Below, one piece after another: positions 23,474 to 35,760 of a stretch of DNA of 64,000 bases (position 1 is its first letter; every line of letters begins with the position of its first letter). The position numbers and the translations under genes were made by a program. Origin of the DNA: Tragulus kanchil (lineage: Eukaryota > Chordata > Mammalia > Artiodactyla > Tragulidae); the NCBI GenBank assembly GCA_022376925.1, contig JAIOJX010000030.1, forward strand, positions 173,905,298 through 173,969,297, read 5' to 3'. The notes beneath the pieces were generated by a model. The model saw only the letters and a list, made by a program, of their open reading frames with translations, did not search any database and had not been told where the DNA came from.

Positions 23474-24592
23474 AGTGTACATTATCAATGAATTTTTTAA
23501 AATTTTACATTAATGATTCCTTGTCACAGATCACAACTCTGTTTTTTACTACAAATGTCTATGGTATTATGCGCTTAGTTTCAAAGATGGTAAATGCATA
23601 TTAATTTGAGTAGTACTGGCTACAAATACTTTTGTCAAAATAATATTCTTAAAATACATTTAAAACCAAAATAAAATGGTTGTTGGATTACTCTCCCTTT
23701 TCATTAACTACTCACTGATCCAGTACCACTGCCACAATAACCAGTTAGTTAACCATATTTTCTATGGACATTTGGGCAGATCTGAACTACAGGGAGAGGA
23801 TCCAGATTGCTATTTCAGTCCCAGCTCCATCTTATCAAGACTTCACAGGTTTGGAAGGGTGCAGAGTGGCTCAGACAGTGAGATGCAGGAGACCCAGGTT
23901 CTATCCCTGGGTTGGGAAGATCCCTTGGAGAAGGCAATGGCTACCGCCACTCCAGTATTCTTGCCTGAGCTTAGAGAGGACCGACTAAAAGATGCCATTT
24001 GGAGTGGATGCATAGGACACAAACACAATGCCCTGAGCTCTATACCAACCCACCTACATGCCATTTGCTGCTATATGCCTTCCGCTCATTGAATCAGGGG
24101 TGGACAACGACTTAAACTGCACCAGTAAAACCCACTCCTTTGGGAATTTCTCACTCCCCAAGAGTGAAGTATTTTTCTTCATCATTTGAATTGAAGAAAT
24201 GCAGACTCAGACACTGAGAGTCACCCTCATCTACAGAGCAAAGCAAAGGAAGCTTTCCAGAGAAGGAAGAATGAGTGCAGGAAAAAAAAAAAAAAGATGA
24301 TGTGTATGGAATCCGAGAGGGTGCTATTCTTTGTTTCCGAGATGCCTGAGTAAATTTCTTTCCACTCTAGGGGGAGCAACAGCATTTCTTGCCTCGTTTG
24401 GTAGAGCAACCCAGAGTCAGAATAACATCCCTTTTTGGCCTAGTTTGAGTACATTTTTGTTTGCCGTCATTACATTAGACATAAACAATACAACTGTTCT
24501 TGTAATTTCTCTTTTCTCCACTAATTCACAAGGCTGACTGCTTCTTTAAGGGGGTTTAATTTTTTCAGCCTCAGTAAGAATAAATTATTGCT
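23474..24592. repeat. Duplication 6, second copy
   Basis: Same orientation as 22359-23473 and four bases longer, all in homopolymers near 24450-24570. Confidence 0.95.
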
Positions 24593-24667
24593 TTGTGCTC
24601 CATATAAACAGTGCAATGGTTGTTCTTTCAAAATAGAACAGAAAAAGTGTGAATATATTTGTGTTTG

Positions 24668-24686
24668 TGCATGTGTGTGTGTGTGG
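24668..24686. repeat. Short (TG)n microsatellite
   Basis: 'GCATGTGTGTGTGTGTGG' run, about six TG units. Confidence 0.8.
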
Positions 24687-24824
24687 TAGGCACAGTGGGG
24701 AAGGGTATAAAAAATGACACAAAATGCATTTAAGTTCTTTCCATTATTTTGTAGGTTTGGAGAAAACACATCACAAAAGAAAATGATATAGGCAACCTAC
24801 AAATTCATAGGCTTTTTTCCATTT

Positions 24825-24965
24825 AGCGTCACATTTATTGCAGAAGACTCTCACAGTGACCCTGGGATGGAAGTTTATAAGGCTAATGAGACATGAGGAA
24901 GGCACGTGACTAATTCAAGATCACACACCAAGCAATTCATCTTTGGATGTGACTATAAGGATACA
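24825..24965 (-). repeat. MIR SINE, minus strand
   Basis: 'CTCTCACAGTGACCCTGGGA', 'GACATGAGGAAGGCACGTGA' and 'CAAGATCACACACCAAGCAA' follow the reversed MIR order. Confidence 0.6.
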
Positions 24966-26359
24966 TGACTAAACGCTTAGCATTTCTTTCCTTTCTTTTG
25001 TTCTCTCTGTATTCCTAAAATGCACTCTACATTACACAATTCCTTTGGGATATTCTATGGTCTAATAAATTTGGGAATGCTAAATAATCCCTTTCTTAGA
25101 AATTGACATTATACATTCATATTATATGTAACCCATGAAGAAGTGCATTCAATTTTGTTGACTCCTGTGTTTGACTAACATGTTTTCCAAGGGATCATTT
25201 TAAAGCATTACTAAACTTGTTCTGCCAAAAGGGTCAGTGATAGAAGTGTTAATAGTTGATTGAAGATTAGGAAATGTTGAATTGTACATCGCATATTTTT
25301 TTCTGTGTATAGCTCATGTTTCTTTTGAATATATCTTCTTAATGGTAAAACAGTAAAATACATTGAAATATAAATACATAAAAATCAGTTAAAATCCGAT
25401 CTTCCTGAGCAAATCACTATCAACATTTTATTGATGACAGTATTGTATGTCTCTATCCATGTCTCTGTAGTTTTGCATAAATCAGGTATCATCACAGGAT
25501 GATTCCTCCATCTCTCCTCTCTTCTGCTAACTCCACCTGTGGCAACAAACTCCCTTAAATAACCATCGTTTAAAAATTCGATGTGCAGAATTCCATGATT
25601 GCATACATCAGGAAAGAGAGAGAGGATGAGCGGAAAGGAAGGTGGTCTCTTGGCACTATGACAATGGAATCACCATATATACATTACATCACATCTTTCT
25701 TTTCCCACTGTCCAATATAATGTGAAAATTCCCCCGAAATTAAATGGCATAGAAAAGAAAACAATTAAAAACATGGTTCAAATATAATCGAGGAAAAACT
25801 ACACCTTCAGGCTTGACTGCCTACACGGACTCAATCAACATTTCTTCACTCCCTCACCCTTCATCTACAACAATTCTTTTCTTAGAGAGATTTTTCCCTT
25901 GAAAGAGGCCAAAAAGTAAGCTCTGGTGACCCCAGGGCTCCTTTCGAGAAACCTGAAATATCCCAGTATTCCCTAGACATTGTATTCTGATTTTTTTACT
26001 GACTGAACTGACTTAGGTAAACAGTTTGTCCCTCCACAAATACCCTAGGTCAGGGCTGTGCAAATTCCCAAGGATCTCTTCTCTTTGAATTGGGCATTCC
26101 GTTTTCTTCAATCTGATGGACTGAAATAAACACGGTGACTCCACAGCTAACACCCAAGAGGGGCTGATACCAGTAATAAGACAAACAAATACTGAGCATC
26201 CACAAATAACCACGAGCCTGTAAACACACTCAAAGATAAAAGTCAAAACCTGAAAGCAAAATACTCCACTAAATAACCAAGAAAATATATACCATAATAT
26301 GTCCTAATCTTGGAGAATTCATTTCAATAGGGAATACAGGGATCAAACAAAGTTACTTA
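24966..26359. other. Intergenic sequence
   Basis: No supported gene or named repeat. Confidence 0.5.
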
Positions 26360-26444
26360 CCAAATTCTCTCCTGAATATCTTGGTCCGTCGTCCTGCGGC
26401 TGAAGAGAACCCAGTCATTTCAGCGGGGTTAAGGTCAAGGTGAC

Positions 26445-26885
26445 TTTATTTGAAGTCTAGAGGAAACAGAGAACAGAGCTGGGACAGGTGCAGCTGAGTA
26501 TCACAGGAACGCTGGAGTGTCTCCAGGAAGTGAGCTAAGAGGTCACAGTCTCCTGTTTTTTCATCTCTCTGCACATCCGCATCACTCTCTCCTCCTGGAT
26601 CAACTTCTCTGTTCTAGGATTCAGGCTGCTCGTTCTCCTGCTGATAAACATGGAGTCTCTATTACACCCTTTGCTATCTTCGTGTAACTTGCCACTGGAA
26701 TGGTATTTCCTTTCGGATACTGTTCCCCAGAAATGCATTTTGCCGGTGCTTCTGAAATACGAAGATGCCACTCCAGCCCCCTTTCCACGTGATCTTTCAT
26801 CTGGCACATATTCCTCGACGTCCTCATGGTGTTCCACTCTCAGAACTGGTTTCCGTGCATTAGAGGAAGCAGCCACCTTCCTTCT
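26445..26885 (-). CDS. Candidate 3'-terminal exon or retrogene frame, unrecognised
   Basis: On the minus strand a frame is open from a plausible acceptor (pyrimidine-rich 'CATCTCCTTCCAG' ending at 26886) to a stop at 26535-26537, about 116 codons. The predicted product is basic and hydrophilic with no domain I recognise, and its last third looks helical and charged ('RTEKLIQEERVMRMCREMKK'). A polyadenylation signal AATAAA lies 85 bp past the stop (26445-26450). A consensus donor 'TTG|GTAAGT' lies further on at 26360-26361, so the exon could also continue. The first codon in the longest start-to-stop frame is GTG, so an upstream exon is needed for an ATG. The frame lies directly downstream of a CpG island. 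It could be a terminal exon of an unseen gene, a retrogene, or a long chance frame. Confidence 0.35.
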
Positions 26886-28020
26886 CTGGAAGGAGATGCG
26901 CGGGGCAGATGGACCTTATTCTGCAGCCTGGCCTCGCTCCGGGTCCTCCCTCAGCCTCCGTGACCAGCCCGCAGCTTCGCGGCTCCCAGCGCGGGAGACT
27001 GTGGCCAGGCCTGTCAGCGTCCCGAAGGGAGGCCTCTCTGCGCCCCTGACTGGGGCTGGCAGGAAGCCTGGCGTCAGGCGGCAGCTCTTCTAGAAACGCG
27101 TAGAAGCCGCCAGAACCAGACCGTCTCGAGGTGACTCCTGTGCGACAGCAACAAATCCCCGGGGCTCTGGAGTCAGGGCGTGCCGGCAACTGTGGGGGCC
27201 GAGGGGACGCCAAGATGGCGGCGCCGCACCTGGGGGGCGTCTGTGCGCAGCCTCTGCACACGTGCTGGCCGTGAGCTGCCCCTCGGGCTGGAGCTCCTCC
27301 CAAACACACAGGCCTCGTTCTCAGAAAAAATTAAAAAAATAAACATAGTGGAGGTGTGTCTCAGGCCTTAGTCTGTGCCCTGCAGGGAGGGAGCAGGCAG
27401 CCACGAGCTAGGTCTCCGTTTATAGTGCCGCCATGACGCCCCGGGGTATATGTACACTCCGTTCAGTGGAGCGCGCAGCTGAGGGAGCAGAGAAAACAGC
27501 CTTCAAGTCTCCCGGAAAGGATCGCAGATGCCCGCAGCACGCGTCTAATTAGAAACCTCCCCTCAGGCCGCCCTCAGGGCGAAATGGATAGGAGGCCGCC
27601 GTCCCAGACAGACTCAGCTCCTGGTCTGTCGCCTCTGGGTTCTGCCCTGGTTGTGGAGGCAATGGAAGAACTTTCTCTCTGTGGGTTGCTGGCCTGTGGG
27701 ACCCCACCGGCCACCTGAGCAAGGGTGTGGGCTCGGGCCCCCTGCTGGCAGCTGCAAAACCTGGGACACCAGCGGCAGGGCACGTGCCCCTGCGGGAGGT
27801 TCCGCCCTGAGCAGCCACGCGTGGGGAAGGAGGATGAGAGCAGGCTGGCGCCGCCCAGCAGCCCCTCCGCGGAGCCACACGGCCGCCCCAAACGCGTGTC
27901 ACGTGGACACCTGCGCCTCAGGCCAACGCTCCCAACAGCCAGGGAGCCTCTTTCCAAAAGACCTTGGCAGCCTGCAGCTCCAGCTTCCATGAGGTCCTGA
28001 GGCGGTGAGTGCTGGCGGCT
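26880..28020. promoter_or_regulatory. CpG island
   Basis: Against an AT-rich background this ~1.1 kb is GC-rich with many CpGs ('CGCGGGGC', 'GCGGCGCCGC', 'GGAGCGCGCAGC', 'CCACGCGTGG'). It has two dense parts (about 26890-27260 and 27400-28000) around an AT-rich gap near 27310-27350. Mammalian CpG islands usually mark promoters. Long frames on both strands here (27549-28032, 26860-27309) are the kind expected by chance in GC-rich DNA and are not called. Confidence 0.75.
27211..27222 (+). promoter_or_regulatory. YY1-type site in CpG island
   Basis: 'CAAGATGGCGGC' is a perfect match to the YY1 core found just downstream of many mammalian start sites. The usual orientation of such sites suggests rightward transcription. 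The ATG inside it has a good Kozak context, but the frame closes after 19 codons (MAAP...), so it would need splicing to matter. Confidence 0.65.
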
Positions 28021-28133
28021 AGCCCTTTGCAAGCGTTTCTCAGATCCACGTACCCTTCTGTGTTCTCTGGAGCTAACTCCGCTGAGTGTTTTAGAGGTGT
28101 GTCTCCCAGGTGCAGATATTAAAAGTTAGCAGG

Positions 28134-28416
28134 GGGCTTCCCTGGTGGTCCAGTGGGTAAAGACACCACCTTGCAGTGCAAGGGGCGCTGGTTCAATCCC
28201 TGGCCTGGGAAGATCCCACGTGCCGCGGAGCGGCTGACCCGATGTGTCCAACTACCGAGCCTGCTTTCTGGAGTGTGTGCGCCCAGAGCCAGTGCTCTGC
28301 AATAAGAGAGGCCACTGCAGAGGGAGGTCCACACAGGCCAAAGAACAAAGAGGATGAAAATAAATAAATGAAAGACCAATGGGAGTGGTCAAAAACAAGA
28401 GAATTTAAACAAAAAA
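28134..28416 (+). repeat. tRNA-Glu-type SINE with 13-bp target-site duplication
   Basis: Head 'GGGCTTCCCTGGTGGTCCAG', box-B-like 'GGTTCAATCCC', 'GTGCCGCGGAGCGGCTGACC', then 'GAAAGACCAATGGGAGTGGT' and an A tail. Direct repeat 'AAAAGTTAGCAGG' at 28121-28133 and 28417-28429. Confidence 0.92.
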
Positions 28417-28429
28417 AAAAGTTAGCAGG

Positions 28430-28985
28430 CTCCATGTGAGGTTCAAATTCTTGAGTCCTCAGGAAGAAGCTCCGGGTTTCCAGTTTCCTCTTAACTGTGG
28501 CATTCGAACTGGCGTCAGTGGTTAGATGGTATCCTGGCCTTTCCCACCTGCTTCCAAGATAGCTTTACCCCCATGTGGTGCATAGGAAGGTTCCACTGGT
28601 TCTTATGGGGTTTGTTTGTTTTGCCTTCAGAGGAAGCTGTTCCATATGCAGTTCACGGGAAGAGGGCAGGACCCTTAAGGATCTTCTTGCCTGGTTATCT
28701 TAGAGGGGAAACCTCATCACCATATGATCTTGTTTCTTTTCCATGGGCTCATCTAACTCAACTGTGTTTCTTATTCCAAATTCTTGTCACAGAATGGGAT
28801 TGGGGTATCTTAGGTCAAGTATTCTGGTTCCAGGTACAGTCAGCTATAGCTGAGGAGACAGTTGGCATGTGATCCAAAGGTAATCCGAGGAGGGTGTGGC
28901 TATGAGGGAAATAGGGGCATGTTAGGTGGGCTAGCGTCAGGGATGTGAAAATCCATAGTCCTTGTAGTTCATTTTGAGGCTTTGT
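28430..28985. other. Intergenic sequence
   Basis: A 99-codon frame (28573-28872) has no domain I recognise, and I do not call it. Confidence 0.45.
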
Positions 28986-29205
28986 GGTTGTGTGCTAACA
29001 GCAGAATACCTGCATTTGAAGCCTAGGTCCATCACCTTTTATATGACTCAATTTTTTTAAATCTCATCTGCCAATAGGAATAATGCTGACTGTATCGTAA
29101 CATCATAGAGTTATTGTGAACAATAAAAAGGAGGCTAATAGAGCTAAAAATTCTTAAATGTATGGTTGGAATGCAGAAGACATTAAATAAATATTTGCTG
29201 TTATT
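28986..29205 (+). repeat. MIR SINE
   Basis: 'CTGCATTTGAAGCCTAGGTC', 'AAATCTCATCTGCCAATAGG', 'CATAGAGTTATTGTGAACAA' and 'CATTAAATAAATATTTGCTG' follow MIR order. Only its last part is repeated (from 30189) because duplication 7 starts inside it. Confidence 0.65.
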
Positions 29206-30179
29206 AAAATAGTATGTCCATAAGCTCTGTGGCCAAAGTGACAACTTCAAAGTCTCAATTGATGCACTGAATGAAATACACAGTGGGAGCCAGACAAACA
29301 GATCATACACTGTCTCAAGTCTTGATTATCAAGAAGAATGGAGAATGGTGACTAAAGCTGACATTTGAGGGCAAAATTCCCTGATTTGTGTTTATGAGTT
29401 TCCCATTGAGCTAGCAGCTGTGATTTTTGCACCAGGACGACTCACTCCAGCTTCCAGTGGATTCATTGTACTCAAACTCCCCTGCTCAGCTGATGAGGCT
29501 TTTGCTTGATCAACTTTACATGGAGTGAAACTAGCCCCACTGAAAAGTGGTAGGTGTGTGAAGCCCAACATAGCATATCCTCATTAAGGCAGGGAGGAGA
29601 GGCAAGAAAGTCAATTACAGCAGCCTAGAGCCTCCTTAAAGGGGCTGCCAGCCACTCTTGCCTCAGGGCAGCAGATAATAACTTCGCAGTCGGCACTTGG
29701 ACAGCCCTCCAGGCTCAGCATCTCTTTCTGAGCGCAGGCACATGAAAGGCGATACCTTTCAGAATAGCAGAAATGTCCTGAAAGCAGCAGAAAGATGGAG
29801 TATGTAATAGGTATGTTCTCCTGGTAGGTGGGTGTCAAGGAGAATGGTCTTAGGGTGCTCATTAAGTATACCAAGACATAGAGACAGAGATGGCACAAGA
29901 GGCCCAAGCAAAACTCAAACACTGTTTTTCACAGCCAGGATGAGCCAGTGGGTTTTATAGGAATAAACTCCGCTAACTCAGGAGAGGTTCTATACTCTGA
30001 ATGCACCACCATTATGGGAGAAAGTCACAAAGAAAGTCAAGAAAAGTTTATTAAATTTATAGATGATATCCTTAGTACAGGTAAAAGTGAAAGCCACTTT
30101 CACTGGCTCCCCCAGGACATTGGTAACAACCTTTAATACTTTGATGATGGGGTTTTGAAAAGGAACTTTTATGATGTGT
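29121..30179. repeat. Duplication 7, first copy (period 1068)
   Basis: Repeated at 30189-31244 with a 9-bp spacer (30180-30188). The last ~45 bp of this copy carry three extra Ts relative to the second copy (two before 'GATGATGGGG', one after it). Confidence 0.95.
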
Positions 30180-30188
30180 TGGAAAATG

Positions 30189-31244
30189 CAATAAAAAGGA
30201 GGCTAATAGAGCTAAAAATTCTTAAATGTATGGTTGGAATGCAGAAGACATTAAATAAATATTTGCTGTTATTAAAATAGTATGTCCATAAGCTCTGTGG
30301 CCAAAGTGACAACTTCAAAGTCTCAATTGATGCACTGAATGAAATACACAGTGGGAGCCAGACAAACAGATCATACACTGTCTCAAGTCTTGATTATCAA
30401 GAAGAATGGAGAATGGTGACTAAAGCTGACATTTGAGGGCAAAATTCCCTGATTTGTGTTTATGAGTTTCCCATTGAGCTAGCAGCTGTGATTTTTGCAC
30501 CAGGACGACTCACTCCAGCTTCCAGTGGATTCATTGTACTCAAACTCCCCTGCTCAGCTGATGAGGCTTTTGCTTGATCAACTTTACATGGAGTGAAACT
30601 AGCCCCACTGAAAAGTGGTAGGTGTGTGAAGCCCAACATAGCATATCCTCATTAAGGCAGGGAGGAGAGGCAAGAAAGTCAATTACAGCAGCCTAGAGCC
30701 TCCTTAAAGGGGCTGCCAGCCACTCTTGCCTCAGGGCAGCAGATAATAACTTCGCAGTCGGCACTTGGACAGCCCTCCAGGCTCAGCATCTCTTTCTGAG
30801 CGCAGGCACATGAAAGGCGATACCTTTCAGAATAGCAGAAATGTCCTGAAAGCAGCAGAAAGATGGAGTATGTAATAGGTATGTTCTCCTGGTAGGTGGG
30901 TGTCAAGGAGAATGGTCTTAGGGTGCTCATTAAGTATACCAAGACATAGAGACAGAGATGGCACAAGAGGCCCAAGCAAAACTCAAACACTGTTTTTCAC
31001 AGCCAGGATGAGCCAGTGGGTTTTATAGGAATAAACTCCGCTAACTCAGGAGAGGTTCTATACTCTGAATGCACCACCATTATGGGAGAAAGTCACAAAG
31101 AAAGTCAAGAAAAGTTTATTAAATTTATAGATGATATCCTTAGTACAGGTAAAAGTGAAAGCCACTTTCACTGGCTCCCCCAGGACATTGGTAACAACCT
31201 TTAATACTGATGATGGGGTTTGAAAAGGAACTTTTATGATGTGT
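30189..31244. repeat. Duplication 7, second copy
   Basis: Same orientation as 29121-30179. The MIR interrupted by its start shows that the left flank of this copy is not native. Confidence 0.95.
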
Positions 31245-31425
31245 GTGCTGATGTATAACTTTCCTCTTGAAAATCAACCCATGTGAAAGATGTCAACATG
31301 ATCATGTAAATAAACTATTGAGCACAGCACTTGGATTATAGTAAACATTCAGAAACATCAGCCTGTTTCTCTCTCTCATGAAACATGCTCTCTGGAGCAA
31401 GAGTTCCTTATATTTTTAAAATTTA

Positions 31426-31640
31426 TATTTACTTGATGACCACATATATAATATAACTATGCCAGGCAATCTTCTCAGTGCTTTATATATATTAATTCGC
31501 TTATTCCTTACAGCAAATCTATCAGATAGGGTCAATTATAAACACTGCTTTAGAAGTGAAAAAACTAAGCTGAAGAGATGTTAAGTGGCTGATAAATGGT
31601 GAAGCCAGGATTTGAAGTCAAAAAATGCATGCTTCTAGTC
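31426..31640 (-). repeat. MIR SINE, minus strand
   Basis: 'TCTCAGTGCTTTATATATAT', 'TTATTCCTTACAGCAAATCT', 'AAGCTGAAGAGATGTTAAGT' and 'GTGAAGCCAGGATTTGAAGT' match the reversed MIR order well. Confidence 0.75.
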
Positions 31641-33335
31641 ACTAATACTAGCCTCTAACAAAGAGAGGAGGTACATTCTGCTGTCTAATCTGGACTTTGG
31701 AAGTTCCTGACTGAGAAGAGGTATCTCATATACGCTTGTTGAACATCAGGAAAAGCAAATAATACAGAGTCCTAAGCCCCTGTTGCATATCTTTACCGTA
31801 TGCACTAAAACAATTCATATTCTCACTTAAGAACTTAAAAGAGAAAGGGCTTTGTGAAAACAGGAGCTTTTTGCCTATCTATTTCACCAATCCAAGTAGA
31901 GATTAGAGAGCAGTTTTAATCATGAAAATGGGTAGAGTTTTCATTTCATTTCTCAGGCCTAGAATCAAATACGCAAAAGCTCTCCACTGAATCATCTTGG
32001 GCTACTTCGATTCTGTTTTAGTTCTTGCTCCTGCTGTGATGAAATAAAAGACATCTATTAGGATGCTGTCTTTCTTAAGCCTTTTGGCTGCACAGATCTG
32101 ATTCTACCTTCAGGTATAATTAATTTAGGGCTGAAAGTGTATCATTGATATTTGGCTGTTCCTCCATCTCCTTCATTTGCCTTTTTCAACTTGGGCTACA
32201 TTCTCAGTTTTCTCTATTAACATAGTCCACTGACTACCTTAGCTCCAGGTTTTGTATTTTCTCAGCCATTTAGCCCAGGAGAAAGATGGACTTTCTCAGA
32301 AATTCTAGCCAGTTTTGTTATAATGCTTAGGTTTTGAATGAGTTATATCCCATTTATAGAGAAATCAGCTAATATCCACTTTGGCCTGATCCCCTTTGGA
32401 ATATGGGAATCAAATTACCAGTCACTTTGAATTAGGCAAATCTGATGTATTGATTGATTAGGTCAGACTAAGTGCTCTACATTTGGACCAAAGAACAAGT
32501 GCTACACAGTTCAGGCAGGATCGTTGTTCTTGCAGATGCAAATAACTTCTGGTGTAATAACTTGAGAACAATGTAGATGGATATTGAATAATTAAAATAG
32601 GATATCTAATAGCTGTCACTTTGTTTCTCTCTCCTACCCTCCCCATTTCACTACTTCAAAGTTTGTCTTTCAAAGAACATTTCCATTTGGCTTCAAATTT
32701 GCCATTATTGGACAATCTAATTACCATGGGCATGATCCTCATACATCAAGTACAGGAACAGAGTGATGTCATCTTAAAAGAATTATCAACTGAGGCTTAT
32801 TCCCTGAAATATTTAGATGCATCTTTTCTCTCTTTCCAAAACACCAAAATAAATCAATTGCCTACAAACATAAGTACATTTCTTTAGTTATTAGATTCAT
32901 AGCTGAGGCTCTGGGTACATTTCCTAAACCCACAGAAGAAGGAAGGCATGGTAGGGCCATTCTTGGGCTTTTCACTTTGGGGATGAATTAAGTAGTCACT
33001 GCTGCACTTTTAAAATATTAGACTGGCCAGTAAGTTCTTTCAGGTCTCCCATCTAATTGCTATAAGCAAGTTTGAGTAGGAAAAGTATGTTAGTTGCGAA
33101 TATGTGTACGATACAATAAATACTTATTACCTACCTCACAGTTCTTTGGAAGGCTACTGTGTGTGCCTCTTCTGTCACTTCCCTTTCTGTAGGGTAACCA
33201 GGATTTTCATTATAAGTTTACCACATATTTGATCTCGCTAAACCATATGCTGATCAGTGTAGCAGGTATCAAATCTACTTAATAAAATATTAATAATTAT
33301 ATTTTACCATGACTTGTTTATTTGCTTATTATTAT
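31641..33335. other. Intergenic sequence
   Basis: No supported gene. Frames at 32458-32646 and 32621-32887 show nothing recognisable. Confidence 0.5.
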
Positions 33336-33339
33336 ATTT

Positions 33340-34330
33340 CTGAGAGTGATTCATGTTACTGTATATAGCTGTCCTTTATTCATTTTCTTCTGATGTATAG
33401 TACTTCGTTGCCTGACTAGATAACCTTAGTTCATACAATCTAGTCTCGATGGGCATCTATTAATGATCTCACGTGTGTGTCTTGGTGTAAGAGTACAATT
33501 GTTTCATGAGGGACTATCCGAAAAACTGTTTGGCTGAGTAATATGACTTGCCCATCTTCAACTTTACTAAGTAATGCCAAGGTGTTCGCTAAGTTCGTTA
33601 AAACAGTAGACACTCCCAACATTAGTGCATGTGCAGTTTGAGTAGATCCATATCCAAACCAGCATTGATGCTAAAATACTTTGCTTTTAATTACATTTTA
33701 TTTTATAACAATTTTAGATTCACAGAAAATGTGTAAAGAGAGTTCCCAGTATTTCCCACACCAAGTTTCTTTTATTTGTAACTTAAGAAAAATGGATTTG
33801 TTACATTCAATGAACCAATAATTGAAATATTACTATTAATGAAAGCTCATACTCAATTCAGATTTTCATAGCTTTTACCTAGTATCTACTTTTTCTGTTC
33901 CAGGATACTGCTCATTATTTTTGCCATCCACATTGCATTTATTTACCAACTCTCCTTAGACTGGCTGTGACAGTTTCTCAGAGTTTCTTTGTTTTTAATG
34001 ATGGCACTTTGGGGGAAGGAATACTGGTCAGGTATTTTGTAGAATATCCCTCAACTGGGATTAATCTCAAGTGCTCATAATTACACTGGAGCTATATATT
34101 CTTGGGGAAAGGACTCAGAGTGCCATTTTTATCACATCATATCAAGGGCACATGTATCAATATCAGTTGTCACTCTTAATGTTGACCTTGATCATCTGGC
34201 TCAGGAAGTGTGTGTCAGATTTTCGCACTGGAAAATTACTCTTTCAATATTGTATTCATGGAGTTATTCTCTAATCCCTTGAGGGTGGTATAGCTACATG
34301 AATCATTTAAAATTTTTCTGTATGGGACAT
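33340..34330 (-). repeat. Old L1 (L1M-type) fragment, minus strand
   Basis: 'GCCCATCTTCAACTTTACTA', 'TTTTAGATTCACAGAAAATG', 'TGGCTGTGACAGTTTCTCAG', 'GGTCAGGTATTTTGTAGAAT' and 'TTATCACATCATATCAAGGG' are landmarks of old antisense L1 3' sequence. Heavily diverged, no frame. Confidence 0.65.
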
Positions 34331-34397
34331 TTCTCTATTTTATGCAGTTATTTATTTACTTACTTATTTGTTCATTCCAACACATGTGTGTATCCTT

Positions 34398-34666
34398 TTT
34401 TCTTTTTTGCTTCTAAGTCATCATTCATTTGTTTTCATCCATCTTTTTTATTCTTTGTCATGTGTGGGCCTCCCACTGCAGTGACCTCTTTCATGACAGA
34501 GCACTGGCTCTGGGCACATGCGCTCCAGAACACTGGCTCATAATTGGACACCCTGCCCCAGCCACTCTGCGGCATGTGGGATCTTCCCAGGCCAGGGATT
34601 GAACCAGTGCCCCCTGCACTACAAGGCAGAGTCTTTACCCACTGGACCACCAGGGAAGCCCGTGTA
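34398..34666 (-). repeat. tRNA-Glu-type SINE, minus strand
   Basis: T-rich tail, 'GCACTGGCTCTGGGCACATG', 'GGCATGTGGGATCTTCCCAG' and the reversed head 'CCACTGGACCACCAGGGAAG'. Direct repeat 'TGTATCCTT' at 34389-34397 and 34667-34675. Confidence 0.88.
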
Positions 34667-34689
34667 TGTATCCTTATGTATGTGTACGT

Positions 34690-34906
34690 GGGCTCAGTCA
34701 CTAAGTGGAGGCCTTCTCTTTGTAACCATGTGGACTTCAGTCCATCAGGCTCCTCTGGCAGTGGGATTTTCCAAGCAAGAATACTGGAGTGGATTGCCAT
34801 GCACTCCTCCGGGGGCTCTTCCTGACCCAGGGATTAAACCCATATCTCCTGCATCTCCTGCATTTGTAGGCAGATTCTTTACCTCTGAACCACCTGGGAG
34901 CCCCCA
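34690..34906 (-). repeat. Bov-tA-type SINE, minus strand
   Basis: 'GCAAGAATACTGGAGTGGAT', 'TTCCTGACCCAGGGATTAAA' and 'GAACCACCTGGGAGCCC'. It lies ~25 bp from the preceding SINE, in the same orientation. Confidence 0.85.
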
Positions 34907-35760
34907 TGTACCAGTATAGACTTATCTATAATTATTTTTATCTTGGTTAAAATTTGATGCTACTTTATTTATGTTGTTGCTCAAATTGTTCCATCTTTGG
35001 TTACTGGGAACTCTTTTACAGACATTTTAATTTTCTTAATATGGGTGAATAACATATGGTACCTACTTAGGGTTTCAGTTTTCATTTATGTGACTCTGTA
35101 CTCTGAGAATCATATTTGATATTTTTCCTATTGGATTGTGGTTTTTTCTCATGATTTCTTTTTCTTCTATTATGCCAGATACTTATTATTTTAGTTATGT
35201 GTGTTAGAAATATTAGATATTTTCTCCCAATTTTTGGCTTCTCTTTGATTTGTGAACTCTATTGCCTACTATGTTCTTAGTATTAAAGCAGATAAATATT
35301 GATCCTTCCCTTAATAATTTGCAGCACTGAAAGAGCAGTTAAGAAACTCTTCACTTCCTAAAATCATAAAGATATTCTCCAAGATTTTCTCTCATAGACT
35401 GCCTTTCCCCTAGGCAATATTGATTTGTATACACAGTGTGAGGTAGGGGTCCAATTTCTGTTTTTTTCTATACAGATAACTAATCATCTGAGCACCATTC
35501 ACTGCAGAGTAAATTATTTTGCCAATAATCTAGCAACATTTTACCAATGTTATACACTGAGTTTCCACGTTTGTGTCTGTCCTTGTCTAGAATCAGATTC
35601 TATTCCATTCTTCTGTTTTCAATCCCTTTTAGAGTATCATGTCCTTTATTACTAAAGCTGTACTTTTTTAAATTTTATTTTACTAAGACAAATCTTTCAA
35701 ACTTGTCTTACGGAGGGATACTTTGTCATTTTCTTTAGCATGTGAAGTCTAGTGTGTTTA
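34907..35760. repeat. Probable old L1 remnant, minus strand
   Basis: 'CAAATTGTTCCATCTTTGG' and 'CACTGCAGAGTAAATTATTTTGCC' style text resembles a continuation of the antisense L1M fragment at 33340-34330. Too diverged for certainty. Confidence 0.35.

Noticed and set aside
26361..26450. AATAAA region at 26445 as the end of a retroviral LTR
   Set aside because: The U5-like wording is suggestive, but no CA end plus primer binding site follows and no partner LTR was found.
27549..28032. Long frames in the CpG-rich region as coding
   Set aside because: Overlapping long frames on both strands are expected where stop codons are rare. No start context, domain or splice pattern favours one.
33440..33622. 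60-codon minus-strand frame
   Set aside because: It falls in old antisense L1 sequence.
34690..34906. Target-site duplication for this SINE
   Set aside because: Only a 5-bp match (TGTAC) was found around it, too short to rely on.
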